From Bacillota bacterium (lineage in GTDB: Bacteria > Bacillota > Clostridia > Lachnospirales > Lachnospiraceae): a stretch of DNA of 64,000 nucleotides. The notes under the pieces were generated by a model. That model did not search any database, was not told the origin of the DNA, and saw only the letters and a program-made list of their open reading frames with translations. Position 1 is the stretch's first letter, and each line of letters opens with the position of its first letter. The stretch spans positions 28,873-92,872 of the forward strand of contig JAEYGZ010000050.1 of NCBI GenBank assembly GCA_023409535.1, in the 5' to 3' direction. Below are positions 24,718 to 33,906 of this stretch, piece after piece. The position numbers and the translations under genes are program-made.

Positions 24718-26118
24718 TTGCAGTTAACAAAGCTTCTCTCAGTAAACGGTATGCTGAAAAGCAGCCAGATTATCGGTGACCTGCCCGCTACCCGTACTGC
24801 TTACTCGAATTTTTATAAAATAGCATGGCCTTCCGCATTGGAGGCCCTTCTTGTTGCTATGATCGGATCAGTGGATACCATGATGGTGGGCTCACTTGGG
24901 GAGGGTGCAATCGCTGCGGTAGGCATTACCAATCAGCCAAAGTTAACCCTTCTTGCGGTCATCTTCTCACTAAATACCGGAATTACCGCTGTTGCAGCAA
25001 GAAGAAAGGGCCAGCAGAATCAAACCGATGCCAACAAGACAGTAAGAACCGGAATTATCATCAGTGCCGCACTTTCCATCCTGATGGCCATACTTGGTTT
25101 TATATTTGCAAGACCGATCCTGATTTTTGCAGGTGCTGACAGTACCTATATGGACAATGCAATGGCTTTCTTCAAGATATTAATGTTCAGTATTCCTTTT
25201 CAATCTCTAAATCTTACGATCAATGCAGCACAAAGGGGCTGCGGCAAAGCGAAGATCTCCATGTGGAGCAATATAATCAGTAACCTGATTAACATTACCC
25301 TCGACCTGCTGTTGATTAACGGCATCGGTTTCTTCCCAAGGCTGGAGATCCGGGGAGCTGCAATTGCTACCCTGACCGGTTCCATTGCAGCCTTCCTTAT
25401 CTCACTGTCCACGCTATGTCTGAAAAATGGTTATCTGTCCTTTCATCATAAAACCGGCTGGAGTATTGAAAGAGAGACTCTGGATCCCATTTTTAAGGTG
25501 AGCAGCTCCGCCTTTGTGGAACAGGTGTTCATGCGAATCGGTTTCCTGGCATATGCCTCCATCGTTGCAAGACTTGGAACTACGCCTTATGCCACCCACC
25601 TGATCTGCATGAACATTCTGACCTTATCCTTTTGCTTCGGTGATGGCCTGTCCATTGCGGCATCGGCGCTGGTGGGACAGAATTTGGGTTCAAAAAGACC
25701 GGATTTATCCATAATGTATGGAAAAACCGGCCAGCGTCTCGCATTTATGATTTCCACTATTATCTTTTTTATATTCATCCTTGGCAGAAGCTTCTTAGTA
25801 TCCTTATTCAGTACAGAACCGGCCATCCTCTTACTGGGAGGCAATATCATGATATTGGCTGCTCTGGGAACTCATTTTCAGACCTCGCAGGTGGTCCTGT
25901 CAGGCTGCTTAAGAGGTGCCGGTGATACAGCCTTTGTTGCAACCACCTCTCTGATCAGTGTTGCGGTAGTACGTCCCTTCCTGACCTGGTTTTTATGCTT
26001 CCCCATGGGGCTTGGATTATACGGCGCCTGGGTCGGTCTTCTGGTGGACCAGTGCTTCCGGTTTATAACCAGCTACATACGCTTCTCCGGCGGCAGGTGG
26101 ACTAAGATTGCACTGTAA
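24718..26118 (+). CDS. MATE family efflux transporter
   Basis: A 466-residue membrane protein with about twelve spans in two similar halves, as in the MATE/NorM family. GSVDTMMVGSLGEGAIAAVGITNQ near residues 50-75 and a repeat-like segment in the second half (ASALVGQNLGSKRPD) are typical. Such proteins export cationic drugs or metabolites using a sodium or proton gradient. Translation probably starts at TTG with AAAGG nine bases upstream; an ATG eleven codons later has no site. It is divergent from the nucleoside operon. The last 17 bases overlap the convergent small secreted-protein gene. Confidence 0.9.
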   Translation: MQLTKLLSVNGMLKSSQIIGDLPATRTAYSNFYKIAWPSALEALLVAMIGSVDTMMVGSLGEGAIAAVGITNQPKLTLLAVIFSLNTGITAVAARRKGQQNQTDANKTVRTGIIISAALSILMAILGFIFARPILIFAGADSTYMDNAMAFFKILMFSIPFQSLNLTINAAQRGCGKAKISMWSNIISNLINITLDLLLINGIGFFPRLEIRGAAIATLTGSIAAFLISLSTLCLKNGYLSFHHKTGWSIERETLDPIFKVSSSAFVEQVFMRIGFLAYASIVARLGTTPYATHLICMNILTLSFCFGDGLSIAASALVGQNLGSKRPDLSIMYGKTGQRLAFMISTIIFFIFILGRSFLVSLFSTEPAILLLGGNIMILAALGTHFQTSQVVLSGCLRGAGDTAFVATTSLISVAVVRPFLTWFLCFPMGLGLYGAWVGLLVDQCFRFITSYIRFSGGRWTKIAL

Positions 26119-26491
26119 TCTCTCCTGTGGTACGCTTCACCGTATACCAGCCATAGGTTACAAAATGCCCGATTCCCTCTTCCGTATCATCAGCTACATA
26201 TTCATACAGATGAATCAGGTATTCCTCTTCCGTCGCACCCTGCCCTTCATAAACCAGATAATACTGTGCATCGGGAAGCTTATAATAATAGCTTCCATTG
26301 GTGTCACTCTCCATTTTGGTAAAATTTGCAGCGTATACTGCTTTTACCATATCCAGGGCCTCCATAGCAGTAAGAGGTTCCCGGACATCTTCCTCCAAAG
26401 CAGCCTCTTCCTGGCTGTTCCGGGTCTCCGGGATTTGATTTGATGCCGCTAAGACCAAAAGAATACAAAGATATAATATTGCCGTTCTCAT
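26102..26491 (-). CDS. small secreted protein of unknown function
   Basis: A 129-residue product with an N-terminal signal peptide (about 1-20, MRTAILYLCILLVLAASNQ) and an acidic linker. A compact domain follows with aromatic residues (SYYYKLPDAQYYLVYEGQG, YTVKRTTGEITVQS). The closing strand pattern resembles PepSY/YpeB-like modules that end in a ...R-T-G-E-I... strand, but the match is too weak to assign. It is one gene, with its last bases overlapping the convergent MATE gene. There is no lipobox, so it is either released or held by an uncleaved signal. Confidence 0.6.
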   Translation of the reverse strand: MRTAILYLCILLVLAASNQIPETRNSQEEAALEEDVREPLTAMEALDMVKAVYAANFTKMESDTNGSYYYKLPDAQYYLVYEGQGATEEEYLIHLYEYVADDTEEGIGHFVTYGWYTVKRTTGEITVQS

Positions 26492-26649
26492 GCCTGCGCT
26501 CTCCTTTCCTTTATTTGTTACACGGAGTACAAGCCTGTACAGTTAATATTATATCTTCATCTTACATATATTTCCATTATTATCAATCACAAAGAACCGA
26601 CAGCGGGTTGCGGCATCCTCTCACAATCTCCTGCAATAGACCGGATCTT

Positions 26650-27852
26650 CTATTCTTCTTTCTTTTTTACAAGACTTGCTCTCTGGATTGCCGTGGTGCC
26701 AAAGCGGCTGCGAATCTGATCAATGGCCTGATCAAGCTTTTCCCGTCTCTCATCTGTTTCAAAGCTGAATAGATTCATCTGTCTGGCTGCATCATCCGAT
26801 ACGAGCTTACTTGTTTGAATTCCCAGATTGCGTATCGGCGTACCGTCCCACAATTCATCAAACAGGCTGCAGGCAGCCCTGTGAAGTTCGTCCGAATTAT
26901 GTGTGGGACTAAGCAGAGTCATCTGGTGGGAGGAATGGTGAAATTCGCAGTCCACGATACTGACAGAAACAACATTAGCCATCATATCATCACTTCGAAG
27001 CCTGAAGGCCACAGTCTCTGCCAGGGACAATAATATCATCTTTGCCGCAGACTCCTCCTCCACGTCAAAAGAGATCGTCGTTGAATTGCCATACCCCTTA
27101 TTTTTTACCTCTTCCTGTGATATGATAGAAGCATCGATACCATTTGCAAAATCGTGTATTACTTCTCCATGCTTTTTTAAATGTGCCTTCAAAACCTCCG
27201 CATCTGTCTTCGCCAGCTCGCCTATGGTGTAAATGCCAAGGTTATTCAGCTTCTTTACCGTGGATTTCCCCACGAAGAAAAGCTCACCTACCGGTAATAT
27301 CCACATTTTGGACTGAATTTCCGAGGGATAGAGGGTATGAACCAGATCCGGCTTCTTAAAATCCGAGGCCATCTTCGCAAGTATTTTGTTCGTGGATATA
27401 CCGACATTAACCGTAAATCCAAGCTCATCACGAATTCTGTCCTTAATCTTATGGGCGGCTTCCATGGGAGGGCCAAACAGATTTGACATCCCTGTCATAT
27501 CGCAATAGGCTTCATCAATAGAGCATTTCTCAACACTGGGCGAAAACTCACTCAGGATATTTGTAAATGCTCTGGAATACTCCTCGTAGAGCCGATGCCG
27601 TGGAGGCACCATAATGAGGCCGGGACATTTTTTTAGTGCATCCACAATGGGCTCGCCGGTTCTGACCCCATATTGCTTTGCAAGGGTTGATTTTGCGAGT
27701 ATAATCCCGTGCCGCTTATTCCTGTCGCCGGCCACTGCGGAAGCTATTTCCCGAAGATCCTGTTCCTCTCCCTGCTTCAGACGTTCCACTGCTTCCCAGC
27801 TTAAGAAAGCGGAATTTACATCCACATGGAATATCACACTGTCCCTTTCCAA
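26650..27852 (-). CDS. dinB: DNA polymerase IV (Y-family)
   Basis: A 400-residue error-prone translesion polymerase. The palm carries HVDVNSAF at the start and SIDEAYCDM near 112-120, giving the catalytic Asp and Asp-Glu residues. The little-finger domain fills the C-terminal third. A beta-clamp binding motif, QMNLF, lies near residue 365. Translation starts at TTG with GGGAGG nine bases upstream. It is a single gene. I see no LexA box immediately upstream, so SOS control is not shown. Confidence 0.93.
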   Translation of the reverse strand: MERDSVIFHVDVNSAFLSWEAVERLKQGEEQDLREIASAVAGDRNKRHGIILAKSTLAKQYGVRTGEPIVDALKKCPGLIMVPPRHRLYEEYSRAFTNILSEFSPSVEKCSIDEAYCDMTGMSNLFGPPMEAAHKIKDRIRDELGFTVNVGISTNKILAKMASDFKKPDLVHTLYPSEIQSKMWILPVGELFFVGKSTVKKLNNLGIYTIGELAKTDAEVLKAHLKKHGEVIHDFANGIDASIISQEEVKNKGYGNSTTISFDVEEESAAKMILLSLAETVAFRLRSDDMMANVVSVSIVDCEFHHSSHQMTLLSPTHNSDELHRAACSLFDELWDGTPIRNLGIQTSKLVSDDAARQMNLFSFETDERREKLDQAIDQIRSRFGTTAIQRASLVKKKEE

Positions 27853-27895
27853 CCTGATCAGCCTCCCTTCGGATATTATTATCTTATTATACTAC

Positions 27896-27935
27896 AAAAG
27901 GGGCAGCTGCAACACTATTATCATTGCAGCTGCCC
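27896..27935 (-). terminator. terminator of the DUF4349 gene
   Basis: GGGCAGCTGCAA and TTGCAGCTGCCC form a perfect 12-bp stem, followed by TTTT on the minus strand. Confidence 0.9.
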
Positions 27936-27961
27936 GTTCCGGCAGTAACTGTTCCGGCGGA

Positions 27962-28984
27962 TTATTCCTTATCCTTCGGCGGTCCCGGCGGTGTGATGGT
28001 ATTTTTATACTTAATCAGAAGCCTTCTGATAATCAGAACGATTGCGGCGATAAATACGCCCCAGATCAGGAGGTAGGGCAGATTGACGATAAACCATACA
28101 AAGAAGTTCTTTGCACCTTCACTGATGTGATAAATCGTATTGTTAAAGCCGTTTGATATTCTGGTTCCCACGGTTTGCTTCAGCTCTGCCTTTGGCGTAA
28201 AGATTTCAACCTCTTGAATATTTAAGGTAACTGTACTGTATTGCACCTTATTATCGTAGGTCCGCAGTGTGGTCTCATAATTTTGAAGCTCATAACGGAT
28301 ATCACTAAGGCGGCTTTCCAGTGTTACGATGTTCTCCATGGTATCCGTCTTCTCTAATAATGCAAACAGTCTGTCCTGCTCTATCTCAAGTGACTTTTTA
28401 CGGCTTTCGATATCGGTATACTGTAAGGTAACATTTTCGGTGGATTCCTGCTTATTGATCACATTGGCTCTTTCCCCGACGGCACTGACGAATTCATCCA
28501 CACTGTCCTTTGGAATTCTTGCCGTAATGCTGGCATTTCTCACACCATCACTGCTAAGATAGCTTCTTCCGCTGATCTTTGAGGTCTCCACATAGCCGCT
28601 CAGACGGTTGATTTCTGAATCCAGCTTACTGATTAAGGTATCAAATTCCTGGGTTTCAACCTGCATGAAGAAGGTACGAATGATCTTATCCTGTGACTGT
28701 ATATTTGTACTTTGGTTCTCTATGGATGAAGTATTGTTTAACGGTGACCCCGCACCTGGGGCGTTATCAGCGCCTGCATCCGATTTGCCTTTTTCCTCCG
28801 GGCTTATTTCACCTTCCGCAGCCGTACCTCCGGAAGAATCTCTGTCATAACTGTAGTTTGCACTGCTTTTTTGCTCCGTGCTGGGCGTTGCTGTCTCATT
28901 CATAGACTTTCCAGCGCAAGCGGTTGCAGTCATTACAAAGACAAGAACAATACATACCACATAAAATAACCTTCTTTTTTTCAT
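27962..28984 (-). CDS. DUF4349 lipoprotein
   Basis: I start at MKKRRLF (GGGAGG upstream), giving 340 residues. A signal peptide ends near TATACAGK, which could be a lipobox. A long Ser/Glu/Gly-rich linker follows (about 25-95). The DUF4349 domain spans about 100-280 with a coiled-coil middle (LEIEQDRLFALLEKTDTMENIVTLESRLSDI is characteristic). A C-terminal membrane span (about 300-322) and basic tail close the protein. So it may be anchored at both ends. Family members sit at the cell envelope, and their function is unknown. The domain's STVTLNIQEVE strand is well kept. Confidence 0.85.
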   Translation of the reverse strand: MKKRRLFYVVCIVLVFVMTATACAGKSMNETATPSTEQKSSANYSYDRDSSGGTAAEGEISPEEKGKSDAGADNAPGAGSPLNNTSSIENQSTNIQSQDKIIRTFFMQVETQEFDTLISKLDSEINRLSGYVETSKISGRSYLSSDGVRNASITARIPKDSVDEFVSAVGERANVINKQESTENVTLQYTDIESRKKSLEIEQDRLFALLEKTDTMENIVTLESRLSDIRYELQNYETTLRTYDNKVQYSTVTLNIQEVEIFTPKAELKQTVGTRISNGFNNTIYHISEGAKNFFVWFIVNLPYLLIWGVFIAAIVLIIRRLLIKYKNTITPPGPPKDKE

Positions 28985-29131
28985 AAATTTCCTCCCTTTC
29001 CCTTTTAGAAAATTTAGTTTCCTATCTCTTCTATTCATTAGACGTCGTATTGTATTTTACGGTTCCAAAAAGCACAAAAAATTATAATTGTTTACCAAAT
29101 AGGCAGTAAAAAGCTATCCTGAAACAGAAAA

Positions 29132-29169
29132 AGGTTGCATCATACTCTCTTACAAATACGATACAACCT
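29132..29169 (-). terminator. terminator of the nucleotidase gene
   Basis: AGGTTGTATC and GATGCAACCT (minus strand, one G-T wobble) are followed by TTTTT. Confidence 0.8.
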
Positions 29170-29206
29170 AATTCTACCATATACCTTTATTATTTCCAAA
29201 CTAATT

Positions 29207-32200
29207 CTATTTTGCTACTGTAATAGAGCTTGAAGGACCTCTTCCGGCTTTATTGGTTCCCCAGACGATAATTTTCGTACCTGCTTTTTGTTTTGGTATT
29301 GCTACCGCAAAAGCTCCGTTATTGTCGATGGTTCCTTCATAAGTTTTCTCACCGATCTGAGCATAAATTCTTGTCTGCGTCTGTGCTACCTTCTTGGGAG
29401 CAGCCTTAAATTGCTCCGACGCTTCTTCTGTTTTTTCCGCTGCTGTGTAGTCAATCAAATCAACAGTGCCTGTAATCTTCGTCGCACTTGATTTTACCGC
29501 CTTCACTTTAGGTTGGTCCGGCGCCGCTTTACTTACCTTCACGCTAAGCTCCGCACTGGTTCCTGCAGTATTTTTTGCTGTTATTTTCACCGGTGTGCCG
29601 GATACGGCACGTTTGGTGTCAAAGGAATAAATATAACGATTGCTTCCTTCGTCATACACATAATCCTTCGTCGTATATACGGTGTCGCCTATTTTCAGTG
29701 TTACTTCGCAGTTTTTCATTGCCGCAACCTGAACCTGCTTATCCGCATTGGTAACAGCTTTTACCAGGACCGGCTTACCCGGCTTAGCTGCCGGAACCTC
29801 AGTCTTGCAGGCCATGAGAATATTTCCGTCAGTGAATCTGACCATGGAGTAGATAATGTCGCCTGCTGCCAGGTCATGAGACGGATTGTAACGGTATCTT
29901 CCGAAGGAATCAGTTTCCACCGGATAAAGGGAGTTAATGAATTTCGTTCCATCGCTCTTTGCGATGGCAATATATACCGTACTATCCTCCAGATAGCTGC
30001 CGCTAATCTGATAGGAATTCAAGGTAACCTTGTTCAGGGTAAAATTATCTACCGCATCCCGTACATAACGATCAATATTCTGTACAGTCACCGGTGTGCC
30101 ATAGCTGTATCGTACGGAGTCATTCTTTGTATCCTTAGCCACAACCGTAATTATCTCACCTGCACGAAGCTGATCTGTGAATTTAAAGCTAAAGCGTCCG
30201 TTCTCATTGGTTGTCGTATTATAGACATGGCTGCCGATGGTGATTTCCATATCATATGCCTTTTTGGTATCAGAGGGAACATAACCGCTTATACTCCGCT
30301 CAATATTGCTCACTTCATAAACAACCGGTGCATTGGGACCGGCATCCTTTACCGTTGTTTCATATTGCCTGCTGTTTCTGGACACATGATCCAGATTATA
30401 AAAGGTAATGGCTGTTCCTGCTGCCTGGGGAGGTACCAGAAGACTGAAATATCCTGTATAATCTGTTTCAAAACCAACCTCGACGATACTATAGCCGGGT
30501 TTATAAATCTCTGTGTTCTTCTCGTATATTTCCTTACCGCCATTTTTCGGAACATAGACCGTATTGCCGATGATCGCGATCAGATAAGCATCATCATCGT
30601 CAAGATCCCCGGTAATCGCTCCGTTGGTATTGTCGATAGGATTGACACTGGGCAGATTCGGCCCTGTTCGCTTCACAGTCACGGGAACTCGTGCACTTTC
30701 CAGTCCCTTCGCTTCATCCTTCACATAGACATAAACCACAGAGCCGGAAGGCTGGGATGGCAGTGCATAGGAATAGGTTCCGTCCTTTTTGATCTGACTA
30801 TCAAAGGTTCCGGTAAAAGCTTCAAATACAATCGTTGTGTTCGGTTCCCCTCTGCCGCTGATTTTCGTCTTGCGGTTTGTGTAAGAATCAACTGTTGGTG
30901 AGGCAAGAAGGTTATCATTGAAATTCGTAATAACAATTTTATGTATTGACATATTCCCTGCCTTGTCTTGAGCAAAGGCAGTATAAGTGCCGTTCTTAGA
31001 AACGGTAAAGCTTTGATCCGATGCCAATGCCAATCCGGAGAACCTGGTAAAGTAATCGAGATCCTGATCTCCTTCCACATATCCTGTCTGCTTGATTCCC
31101 GACGCATCTGTAATATTCAGTACAACCTTATAGGGCGTCGCTGTCGCGGTTGTAATAACCGGGGTCGCTACAATATGCGGGCCGGTCTTATCCGCCTTCT
31201 CTGACGGATATTTCGCTGTATAATAACGGTACTGATCCTCTTCCGAAAGGAAGCTCTGATACCACGGAGACTGTTCAAACAAACCGGAGGCATACGCCGG
31301 AACCTTTACAATAAAACGGTAATCCTCCGGTATACTAACCTTCCAGTTATAATCAAGCTGAGGTAAGATACTGCCATCGTCCGAAATCTCCTTAATATAC
31401 TTACTAAGGACAGACTGTGTACGTACGAAGCCGTTCAGCGCCACCTGCTTTTCTATTCCCTGATTGGCTTCCGAGGGTATGGTCAGCTTGTTGATTACCA
31501 GCAGTAACTCCATAGTGTCAGTGATGGGCACTCCGTTATAGCTCATATCACTCACCCGATTACCCATACTGATTCTGTTGCCATTCACATCATATCGCGG
31601 TATACTTGCAGGATTCACTGTATAATCAATACCGTCGAAGATAAAGAAGCTTCCCCAGTCATTCAGCCAGTCTTCACTGATATAGGATTTCAGCTTTGCT
31701 TGTTCCATCAGCTTGCTCATGGTGCCCGCGGACCATTTTGTACTTAAAACAGTCGTCTCGTAAGCACTGGCAGACCATTCCAGCCATTCCTTCAGCTGTT
31801 TTCCCGTAACCTTGTAAATATAAACATAATTATTATATGGCTGTATCGAGGACAGATCAGATTCTGTAATACTGCCTCGGATGTTAACAAAATCCTGGAC
31901 CGAAGCAGAGCCATATGCGTAGTAGGTAGAGGCTGCTACAATCGGCAGATTCTTATATTGGGAACCGTTTGTATGGACGAAGCGCTGAGCATAATCGATT
32001 TTCGCATCATTCAACAGCTGAATAGCCTCACTATCTCCTAACAGACCAAAATAATTCTGAATTACTTCATCGTCTCCCAGCTTTGCAATTATATCAGTAC
32101 TATAGGATAATAATTTCTCATCCCATTTGCCATACCCATTCGCAATATCCTTCACTTCTTTTGTAGTACTTGCATTTACAAAACGAAGCGCAGAACTGCG

Positions 32201-33223
32201 GTCGGAAATCTGCTTCCTGCCATCGCTGTATATTGTCAGTGTCAGATCCACAACGCCAAGAGCTCCGCCGCGATTGCCGGCCATAATGACATTCTTGCCG
32301 TTCATCAGAAAAGTCTTTTTATCCACATGCGGAAGCTTATAGTAGGGAGAATTCATATCGGAAGTGGGGAACAGCTGATGCTCATGTCCGCATACTACCA
32401 CATCAATCTCCGGAATCTTAGTCAATGCATACGCCTGATTCTTAAAGAGGGGCTCCGGATTCTCCGGCCCGATTCCTGTATGGGATAATGCAACAATAAC
32501 ATCAGCGCCCATATCTTTCAGCTTTTTCGCCTGCGCCCGTGCATTATCAACAAAATCCTCCGTCTTAAGTATTCCTACATAGCTATGCGTCTTGGCAGTC
32601 AGCGTCGGTATCGTCTGTCCGATAATTCCGATTTTAACGTCAACCTTTTTTCCGGTAGAAGTGGTTAAGGTCCTGGTAATCAGCATGTTCTCTAAAAAAG
32701 GATGCTCCCCTGTCTTGGAGTCCATAACATTGGATACAACAGTGATATCCCGGAGTCCCGAGCCGTTCAATTGCTTGAGGATATATTCATAGCCATAGTC
32801 AAAGTCATGATTGCCAAGGGTAATTGCATCATAACCTATCTTGGCCATCGCTTTAAAGATCGGCTGAATTTCCTCCTGGCTCTCTGAAAATATATACTCG
32901 GTTGTATAATCATACATGGTGTCTCCGGCATCCAGGGTAATAACACTCTCTGCCGGAACTTCCTTCTTGGTCGACTGAATTAAATCTGCCAGTCTGGCCA
33001 GACCTCCGTCATTATAATCAACACCCTGTTCATAATCCTTGCTGTTTAACTGTCCATGAATATCAGTCGTTCCAAGAATTCTCAGATTAACCGTTTCTTT
33101 CTCAGCGGCAGCTTCTGCCCTGACCGGTGCAAGACCGCTCAGGCTTTGCCACAACCAGGCTGCAGCAATTGTAACGATTACTGTTGTTAATAAATAAAAT
33201 ATCGCCCTCTTTTTTCTTCTCAT
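29207..33223 (-). CDS. giant secreted 5'-nucleotidase/2',3'-cyclic phosphodiesterase with Ig-like modules
   Basis: The start MRRKKR has AAGGAG upstream, giving 1338 residues. A signal peptide or anchor (about 7-28) precedes a metallophosphatase domain with DIHGQ (54-58), LDAGD, GNHDFDYG, LSHTG and GHEHQ, all metal ligands intact. A 5'-nucleotidase C-terminal domain follows (about 355-580). The last 650 residues are a chain of beta-sandwich modules of bacterial Ig/carboxypeptidase-regulatory type, recognisable by repeated ITG-, G-x-F/Y- and AGT-I patterns. There is no LPxTG or SLH motif, so release or non-covalent wall binding is likely. Its job is probably to dephosphorylate extracellular nucleotides for uptake. 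It has a strong terminator and an unusual inverted repeat at the promoter. Confidence 0.9.
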   Translation of the reverse strand: MRRKKRAIFYLLTTVIVTIAAAWLWQSLSGLAPVRAEAAAEKETVNLRILGTTDIHGQLNSKDYEQGVDYNDGGLARLADLIQSTKKEVPAESVITLDAGDTMYDYTTEYIFSESQEEIQPIFKAMAKIGYDAITLGNHDFDYGYEYILKQLNGSGLRDITVVSNVMDSKTGEHPFLENMLITRTLTTSTGKKVDVKIGIIGQTIPTLTAKTHSYVGILKTEDFVDNARAQAKKLKDMGADVIVALSHTGIGPENPEPLFKNQAYALTKIPEIDVVVCGHEHQLFPTSDMNSPYYKLPHVDKKTFLMNGKNVIMAGNRGGALGVVDLTLTIYSDGRKQISDRSSALRFVNASTTKEVKDIANGYGKWDEKLLSYSTDIIAKLGDDEVIQNYFGLLGDSEAIQLLNDAKIDYAQRFVHTNGSQYKNLPIVAASTYYAYGSASVQDFVNIRGSITESDLSSIQPYNNYVYIYKVTGKQLKEWLEWSASAYETTVLSTKWSAGTMSKLMEQAKLKSYISEDWLNDWGSFFIFDGIDYTVNPASIPRYDVNGNRISMGNRVSDMSYNGVPITDTMELLLVINKLTIPSEANQGIEKQVALNGFVRTQSVLSKYIKEISDDGSILPQLDYNWKVSIPEDYRFIVKVPAYASGLFEQSPWYQSFLSEEDQYRYYTAKYPSEKADKTGPHIVATPVITTATATPYKVVLNITDASGIKQTGYVEGDQDLDYFTRFSGLALASDQSFTVSKNGTYTAFAQDKAGNMSIHKIVITNFNDNLLASPTVDSYTNRKTKISGRGEPNTTIVFEAFTGTFDSQIKKDGTYSYALPSQPSGSVVYVYVKDEAKGLESARVPVTVKRTGPNLPSVNPIDNTNGAITGDLDDDDAYLIAIIGNTVYVPKNGGKEIYEKNTEIYKPGYSIVEVGFETDYTGYFSLLVPPQAAGTAITFYNLDHVSRNSRQYETTVKDAGPNAPVVYEVSNIERSISGYVPSDTKKAYDMEITIGSHVYNTTTNENGRFSFKFTDQLRAGEIITVVAKDTKNDSVRYSYGTPVTVQNIDRYVRDAVDNFTLNKVTLNSYQISGSYLEDSTVYIAIAKSDGTKFINSLYPVETDSFGRYRYNPSHDLAAGDIIYSMVRFTDGNILMACKTEVPAAKPGKPVLVKAVTNADKQVQVAAMKNCEVTLKIGDTVYTTKDYVYDEGSNRYIYSFDTKRAVSGTPVKITAKNTAGTSAELSVKVSKAAPDQPKVKAVKSSATKITGTVDLIDYTAAEKTEEASEQFKAAPKKVAQTQTRIYAQIGEKTYEGTIDNNGAFAVAIPKQKAGTKIIVWGTNKAGRGPSSSITVAK

Positions 33224-33300
33224 GATCTCTCCTTGCCTGTAAAAGAATGGGGGTGTTGCAATTTTTTTCACCGCCGCAACGCCCCTGATTCTTTATTCGT

Positions 33301-33384
33301 TTTCGTCAACTTTGCCAGTGTTTCACATCCTTGTATCATTTTAGGAAAATTATAAGGCAATTTAGTGGCAAAGTTCTTACGAAA
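33301..33384. promoter_or_regulatory. widely spaced inverted repeat around the nucleotidase promoter
   Basis: AACTTTGCCA (33308-33317) and TGGCAAAGTT (33366-33375) are exact complements, and the flanking TTTCGT and ACGAAA extend the match. The pair brackets a TATAAT (minus strand, 33354-33349). It could be a paired operator or a large leader hairpin. Confidence 0.45.
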
Positions 33385-33456
33385 TATTTACTATTTACAA
33401 ACAAAAAGTTCATATAATACCGATTTACAGAGGATATCTATCATATTTTCGTAATA

Positions 33457-33906
33457 TTATGTCCTATGTTTTATCTGAGGCTTAATTAATTCCATCAAAC
33501 GGTCCATCTGATCTGACAGATACAAATATCCCACCAGTGCTTCCAGGCCTGTCGCAGTCCGGTATTCCAATATGCCGGCATTCTTTGCCGAGGTGAAAGA
33601 TTTCGCATTGCGCCCGCGCTTAAAGACGGTACTTTCCTCCTCTGTAAGCTGTTCCTTAATCAGATGATACAGCTCTGCCTGGGCTTTCGCCTGAACCAAT
33701 CCTGCAGCACGCTTATGAAGCTTATTCACAGGTGCATTGCCGTCCTCTACGACAGCCGTACGTATAATCAGATCAAAGATGGAATCTCCGATAAAAGCCA
33801 GGGTCAGCGGAGAAAAGGTTTTTAGGTCCGTAGCCTTCAGCTGAAGGGAATCTCTGATATATCCTGCAAAACGGATACCCGGTTGTTTGCTTAACTCCTT
33901 TTCCAT
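33457..33906 (-). CDS. mrnC: Mini-ribonuclease III
   Basis: A 149-residue RNase III catalytic domain without a double-stranded-RNA-binding domain, the Mini-III form that matures 23S rRNA ends. The signature is LTLAFIGDSIFDLIIR (about 34-49), with a later EALVGYLYL segment giving the second set of acidic metal ligands. It overlaps cysS by 16 bases, the same order as in many Firmicutes, and is translated from AGAGGG inside cysS. It is therefore the last gene of the T-box-controlled cys operon. Confidence 0.95.
   Translation of the reverse strand: MEKELSKQPGIRFAGYIRDSLQLKATDLKTFSPLTLAFIGDSIFDLIIRTAVVEDGNAPVNKLHKRAAGLVQAKAQAELYHLIKEQLTEEESTVFKRGRNAKSFTSAKNAGILEYRTATGLEALVGYLYLSDQMDRLMELIKPQIKHRT

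Noticed and set aside
29513..30901. 462-codon open frame on the plus strand
   Set aside because: It lies antisense to the well-supported nucleotidase gene, has no ribosome binding site and encodes a Cys/Ile/His-rich sequence with no family features.
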